Shown one piece after another: positions 6,848 to 9,952 of a stretch of DNA of 9,952 bases; within the stretch, counting starts at the first letter, position 1; every line of letters starts with the position of its first letter. Origin of the DNA: Lachnospiraceae bacterium (GTDB taxonomy: Bacteria > Bacillota > Clostridia > Lachnospirales > Lachnospiraceae). Made by a program: the position numbers and the translations under genes. The stretch covers positions 1 to 9,952 of the forward strand of contig JAILNW010000003.1 of assembly GCA_024691145.1 (NCBI GenBank), read 5' to 3'. The notes below the pieces were generated by a model. The model did no database searches. It saw only the letters and a program-made list of their open reading frames with translations, and was not told the origin of the DNA.

Positions 6848-7211
6848 TTTTTTTCATACTGTCTTTAATAGCAAGCATCTCATCATATTGAAGGTACATC
6901 TTCTGGACACCATTTTCCAAAAGATAATAATGCTTGATATAAGGCAGTAAAAGAACAAATAAAGCAATAATAAGTATAAACACTGTCTGATTTTGACAAA
7001 TGATATTATATAAAATTGTAAATATAGTAATTATAGCAAAAAGAACCGTTACAATAAGGTGAATAAGGCGTTCATGCTGAAACATGCTAATCTGTATAAG
7101 ATGTCTTGAAATCTCAGTATCAATCTCTTCAACACTTTTTGGTGGTTCTTTTTTATATTCGGCTATCTTATTATCTATAAATATCAAATATGCTAAAATA
7201 CGTCTCTTCAT
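6837..7211 (-). CDS. Hypothetical small membrane protein with two helices
   Basis: This 124-residue protein was not recognised. It starts with a basic, probably cytoplasmic segment (MKRRILAYLIFIDNKIAEYK), followed by a polar stretch, a hydrophobic helix at about 49-71 and a second at about 76-91, then a charged cytoplasmic tail with QYDEMLAIKDSMKK. A histidine/arginine pair (HERLIH, 46-51) sits at the first membrane boundary. The start is ATG with a strong GGAGGA site nine bases upstream (plus-strand 7221-7226) and a plausible promoter further up. It is transcribed toward ribF and shares 11 bases with its 3' end. The clean RBS, promoter and two-helix pattern argue that it is real. Function unknown; no catalytic motif seen. 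Confidence 0.78.
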   Translation of the reverse strand: MKRRILAYLIFIDNKIAEYKKEPPKSVEEIDTEISRHLIQISMFQHERLIHLIVTVLFAIITIFTILYNIICQNQTVFILIIALFVLLLPYIKHYYLLENGVQKMYLQYDEMLAIKDSMKKTNK

Positions 7212-7243
7212 CTGAAATGTTCCTCCGTTAAATTTTTTGTTTA

Positions 7244-7271
7244 TTGTATCGACATTTTGTGATATTATAAT
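7244..7271 (+). promoter_or_regulatory. Candidate promoter for yqeG-pepP unit
   Basis: TTGTAT at 7244-7249 and a perfect TATAAT at 7266-7271 are separated by 16 bases. The -35 is a weak match. Transcription would start near 7278, leaving a leader of about 55 bases before yqeG. Confidence 0.45.
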
Positions 7272-7272
7272 A

Positions 7273-7301
7273 ATGATAATGTATTTTTATGAAAATATCA
7301 A
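7273..7301 (-). promoter_or_regulatory. Candidate promoter for the minus-strand membrane protein gene
   Basis: Read on the minus strand, TTGATA (plus 7296-7301) and TATCAT (plus 7273-7278) are separated by 17 bases, a good sigma-A-type arrangement. Its -10 lies one base from the -10 of the opposing yqeG promoter. Confidence 0.5.
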
Positions 7302-7332
7302 GTCTAATTAATAAGAAGGGAAGATAAATTGA

Positions 7333-7833
7333 ATGTTTAATAAGTTTTATCCAGATAAATATTATGATTCAACATATGTTATAGATTTTGAGAAGGAATA
7401 TAATGAAGGTTTCAGAGGTGTAATATTTGATATTGACAATACGCTTGTGGAACATGATGCAGATGCTGATGAAAGAGCCATAAAGTTTATGGAAAGACTT
7501 AAAAAGATTGGTTTTAATGTATGTCTTCTTTCTAACAATAAAAGAGAAAGAGTTGAAAGATTTAATAAAGATGTTGATGTAAATTATATATTTAAGGCTA
7601 ACAAACCATCAAGACAGGGATACAGAAAAGCCATGGAGATTATGGGAACAAACGAAAATACAACACTTTTTGTTGGAGATCAGCTATTTACAGATGTTTA
7701 TGGGGCAAGAAGAACAGGAATTAAGAGTTATCTTGTAAAGCCAATAGATAAAAAAGAGGAGATACAGATTGTATTAAAAAGATATTTAGAAAAGATTGTA
7801 TTGTATTTTTATAATAAAAGTCTTAACAAATAA
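7333..7833 (+). CDS. yqeG: YqeG-family HAD IIIA phosphatase
   Basis: This 166-residue protein is a HAD-superfamily subclass IIIA phosphatase of the YqeG type. The four HAD motifs are complete: DIDNTLV (33-39, nucleophile Asp33 and acid/base Asp35), the LLSNN segment (Ser67 at the end of motif II), Lys91 in FKANKPS (motif III), and GDQLFTDVYG (115-124, Asp116 and Asp121). There is no cap domain, consistent with subclass III and activity on large or phosphoryl-ester substrates; the natural substrate of YqeG is not settled. The first residues, MFNKFYPDKYYDS, are typical. The start is ATG with AAGGGA about 11 bases upstream; a nearby TTG at 7329 is out of frame. It forms a two-gene unit with the peptidase that follows, whose RBS overlaps the yqeG stop codon. 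Confidence 0.93.
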   Translation: MFNKFYPDKYYDSTYVIDFEKEYNEGFRGVIFDIDNTLVEHDADADERAIKFMERLKKIGFNVCLLSNNKRERVERFNKDVDVNYIFKANKPSRQGYRKAMEIMGTNENTTLFVGDQLFTDVYGARRTGIKSYLVKPIDKKEEIQIVLKRYLEKIVLYFYNKSLNK

Positions 7834-7837
7834 GGAG
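7832..7837 (+). promoter_or_regulatory. Ribosome-binding site overlapping the yqeG stop
   Basis: AAGGAG uses two bases of the yqeG TAA and lies six bases before ATG 7844. This fixes the peptidase start and suggests translational coupling; an ATG at 7796 in the same frame would lie inside yqeG and has no such site. Confidence 0.7.
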
Positions 7838-7843
7838 CAGGCT

Positions 7844-8908
7844 ATGGACTATAAGAGAATTACAGACATAATGAATAATAATGATATAGACATGATTATT
7901 GTAAATAATCAGAGCAATGTGAGATATATAAGCGGATATACAGGAGATACAGGAATAATTATATTGCTTAATGATAAAAAGTATCTTGTTACTGATTTCA
8001 GATATTTATTTCAGGCAAAGGCAGAGGCAAAGGATTATACTGTCATAGAAACAAAAAACAAAACATATGCAAAGATAATAAGTGAGATTGCTTTAGAGAA
8101 TGGCATTAACAATATAGGTTTTGAAAATAAAAAGATATCATATAGTTTTTATAACAGCATATCAAAAGAGTTAGAGGGCTGTAATCTTTGTCCTTTAGAC
8201 TTACAGCTTGACAGCCTTAGAAATATTAAGACATCTTATGAGATAGAACAGTTAAAACAAGCTGAACATATAGCAGATATTGCATTTAGTAAAGTACTTG
8301 GTATTATTAAGCCAGGAGTTACTGAACTTGATGTAGCAGCAGAGTTAGAATATATCATGAAGAAAAATGGAGGAACTGGTCTTAGTTTTGATACTATAGT
8401 TGCCTCTGGAATTAATTCATCAAAACCCCATGCCGGAGTGTCTTCTAAAAAGATAGAAAATGGTGATTTTGTAACAATGGACTATGGCTGCATATATAAT
8501 GGATATCATTCAGATACCACAAGAACTATAGTTGTTGGAAAGGCAAATGAAGAACAGAAGAAAGTTTATAATACGGTATTAAAGGCTCAGCTTGAGGTGC
8601 TTTCCATGGTTAAGGCAGGATACACAGGTGAGTATGTGGACAATGTTGCCCGAACAATAATAAACGAAGCAGGATATGAAGGCTGCTTTGGACATGGACT
8701 TGGTCATAGTGTAGGACTTGATATACATGAGGAACCAAGATTTTCCCCAAGTGAAAAAAATATTGTGCCAGAGGGTGTTGTAATAACAGTTGAACCTGGA
8801 ATATATATTGAAAATTTTGGCGGAGTAAGAATCGAAGATATGATTCTTGTTACAAAAGACGGGCATGTTAACTTTACCGAATCATCAAAAGAATTAATTG
8901 AAATATAA
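7844..8908 (+). CDS. M24-family Xaa-Pro aminopeptidase / dipeptidase
   Basis: This 354-residue cytoplasmic metallopeptidase has the creatinase/aminopeptidase-P 'pita-bread' fold and should remove N-terminal residues preceding proline or cleave Xaa-Pro dipeptides. The N-terminal creatinase-like domain (about 1-130) contains NVRYISGYTGDTG; the catalytic domain follows. All five metal ligands are visible: Asp213 and Asp224 (MDYGCIYNGYHSDTTRT), His288 in GHGLGH, Glu317 in VEPGIY and Glu331 in RIED; His295 in GLDIHEEP matches the second catalytic histidine. The protein is of normal length for the short Firmicute type. In many Firmicutes this gene precedes efp, but here a membrane protein gene follows after 86 bases. 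Whether it is an aminopeptidase P (PepP) or a prolidase (PepQ) cannot be separated from the sequence alone, so no symbol is given. Confidence 0.94.
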   Translation: MDYKRITDIMNNNDIDMIIVNNQSNVRYISGYTGDTGIIILLNDKKYLVTDFRYLFQAKAEAKDYTVIETKNKTYAKIISEIALENGINNIGFENKKISYSFYNSISKELEGCNLCPLDLQLDSLRNIKTSYEIEQLKQAEHIADIAFSKVLGIIKPGVTELDVAAELEYIMKKNGGTGLSFDTIVASGINSSKPHAGVSSKKIENGDFVTMDYGCIYNGYHSDTTRTIVVGKANEEQKKVYNTVLKAQLEVLSMVKAGYTGEYVDNVARTIINEAGYEGCFGHGLGHSVGLDIHEEPRFSPSEKNIVPEGVVITVEPGIYIENFGGVRIEDMILVTKDGHVNFTESSKELIEI

Positions 8909-8932
8909 TATTAGTAAATTCTTCCTAAAGTG

Positions 8933-8961
8933 TTGAAAAAATAGTAAAAAAATGGTAAAAT
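8933..8961 (+). promoter_or_regulatory. Promoter for the 3'-terminal sensor-like gene
   Basis: TTGAAA (8933-8938) and TAAAAT (8956-8961) are separated by 17 bases, with TGG just before the -10 forming an extended -10 element. The start codon is 34 bases downstream of the -10. No convincing terminator precedes it, so some read-through from the peptidase gene is possible. Confidence 0.65.
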
Positions 8962-8994
8962 AATTGTATAGAATGCACAAAGGGAAGGGTAAGT

Positions 8995-9952
8995 ATGTTT
9001 TCAAAAATAAGAATAGATGATAAGGGTAATCTTGAAATGAAAACAATTAAAAAAGGACCTTCTGAGAAGCATAAAACGATAGTATTATTGATATTTATGC
9101 TTCTTATTTTGCTGTGCTATAATAGTGTGCATAATGGCAGAAACAGATCGGTAAAAGAGTGCATATATCTTAATACCGGCTGGGATTTTACTATAAATGA
9201 TAAGACTATTACCGAGGTTGATATTTCAAAGTTTACATTTGACCTTGTTAATATTGGGGATGAGATTACCATGGAAAGAACTCTTCCTAAGAAGAAAATC
9301 GCCCATCCGGTTCTTATATTTTATCAATATCATTGTACAGTTGATGTATTTGTTGATGATAAACTTATTTATCAGACAGGATATGTGGAGAAAGAAAACA
9401 ATGAATCTGTAGGTTTTGGAATATATACAGTATCTTTGCCTGAGGATTACATGGGGAAAAAGTTAAGAATTAATTTACATGTAAATGGAATGAATTCATT
9501 TAACAGTATTGAAGTAGTGAGAATAGAGAATGAAGATGATTATATATACTATATGCTAAAAGACAATCTGGTTATAGTTATTACAACTTCACTTATGATA
9601 GTTATAGGTATGATAATACTTTTCTTTATGCTGTCTATTGGAAAGTTTGAACAGCAGCACAGAAGAATTATGGAGATAGGTTTTTTATCCCTTGTAAGCG
9701 GACTGTGGTCATTTTCTAATTATGGATTATCAAAGCTTGTTATGGACAACCTGGAAGTCATAATGTGTTTAGAATATATAATGGGATATGCTATTTTCCT
9801 TGCAGCATACCTTATCTTTATGGATGCGGAATATCCAAGAAAATTACAGGTTGCAGCAAGAACACTTGCAGTGCTGTATGCGGGGTATCTTTTATCCATG
9901 CTTATTACAGAACTGACTAACACTATACATACCTTTGAATATATGAACTTTT
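8995..9952 (+). CDS. Membrane sensor-like protein, 7TM-DISM-type (partial, runs off the window)
   Basis: The reading frame from ATG 8995 is open to the window end, giving 319 residues of an incomplete protein. A GGAAGGG ribosome-binding site lies about five bases upstream. After a short basic cytoplasmic start there is one hydrophobic helix (about 29-42), then roughly 145 residues of extracytoplasmic, beta-rich sequence (NTGWDF, a VDVFVDDKLIYQTG hairpin, and YTVSLPEDYMGKKLRINLHVNG). A further series of helices follows at about 192-216, 228-246, 255-276 and 290-307. This layout, an N-terminal anchor, a jelly-roll-like domain and a multi-helix core, resembles 7TM-DISM sensors that in Lachnospiraceae often end in a GGDEF diguanylate cyclase or a histidine kinase domain. 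The output domain is outside the window, so no function is assigned. It is monocistronic at its 5' end with its own promoter. Confidence 0.85.
   Translation, partial: MFSKIRIDDKGNLEMKTIKKGPSEKHKTIVLLIFMLLILLCYNSVHNGRNRSVKECIYLNTGWDFTINDKTITEVDISKFTFDLVNIGDEITMERTLPKKKIAHPVLIFYQYHCTVDVFVDDKLIYQTGYVEKENNESVGFGIYTVSLPEDYMGKKLRINLHVNGMNSFNSIEVVRIENEDDYIYYMLKDNLVIVITTSLMIVIGMIILFFMLSIGKFEQQHRRIMEIGFLSLVSGLWSFSNYGLSKLVMDNLEVIMCLEYIMGYAIFLAAYLIFMDAEYPRKLQVAARTLAVLYAGYLLSMLITELTNTIHTFEYMNF

Noticed and set aside
7796..7843. An upstream in-frame ATG (7796) extending the M24 peptidase
   Set aside because: It lies inside yqeG, has no RBS, and adds residues not expected in the family. ATG 7844 has AAGGAG at ideal spacing.
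8909..8932. Intrinsic terminator after the M24 peptidase
   Set aside because: No GC-containing stem with a T-tract could be found; the segment is simply AT-rich.

Overview
The window is an AT-rich stretch of a low-GC Firmicute chromosome. It is most likely from a clostridial lineage such as Lachnospiraceae. The reasons are the conserved gene order, the AAA/AGA/GAA-rich codon use, GGAG-type ribosome-binding sites, a very long IF2 N-terminus, and a 7TM-sensor-like protein of a style common in that family. The organism call is inference; the genus cannot be fixed from the sequence alone.

Positions 1-6847 hold the 3' part of the classical translation/ribosome-maturation operon, all on the + strand and tightly packed: the last codons of a ylxR-like gene, ylxQ (L7Ae family), infB (IF2), rbfA, nrnA (DHH phosphoesterase), truB (tRNA pseudouridine-55 synthase) and ribF (riboflavin kinase/FAD synthetase). 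Several genes overlap or are separated by fewer than 25 bases, so translational coupling is likely. The only larger internal gap is 84 bases before truB, and it contains a structured inverted repeat. Together these genes supply translation initiation (IF2), 30S maturation (RbfA), an L7Ae-type RNA-binding protein, RNA end-product degradation (NrnA), tRNA modification (TruB) and flavin cofactors (RibF).

Positions 6837-7211 carry an unrecognised small two-helix membrane protein on the - strand, convergent with ribF and overlapping its end by 11 bases. A 121-base divergent region (7212-7332) follows and contains two candidate sigma-A promoters facing away from each other with adjacent -10 boxes. 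Positions 7333-8908 are a two-gene unit: yqeG (HAD-family phosphatase) and an M24 aminopeptidase P-like metallopeptidase. After a clear extended -10 promoter, the window ends inside a large membrane protein. It has an N-terminal helix, an extracytoplasmic domain and several further helices, resembling 7TM-DISM-type sensors; its output domain lies beyond the window.

Most of the window is ordinary housekeeping sequence. The most unusual part is IF2 itself. Between its two IF2_N domains it carries a 13-unit, 18-bp tandem repeat that encodes a charged helix, followed by an 8-unit, roughly 54-bp repeat family that encodes a near-neutral R/D/N polyampholyte punctuated by QGGFN motifs. The neighbouring RbfA has a strongly acidic C-terminal tail. 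Other points worth a second look are the shortened and altered adenylyltransferase loop of RibF, the overlapping divergent promoters, and the hairpin before truB. I saw no CRISPR array, insertion sequence, tRNA or rRNA gene, and no convincing evidence of a wholly new system.
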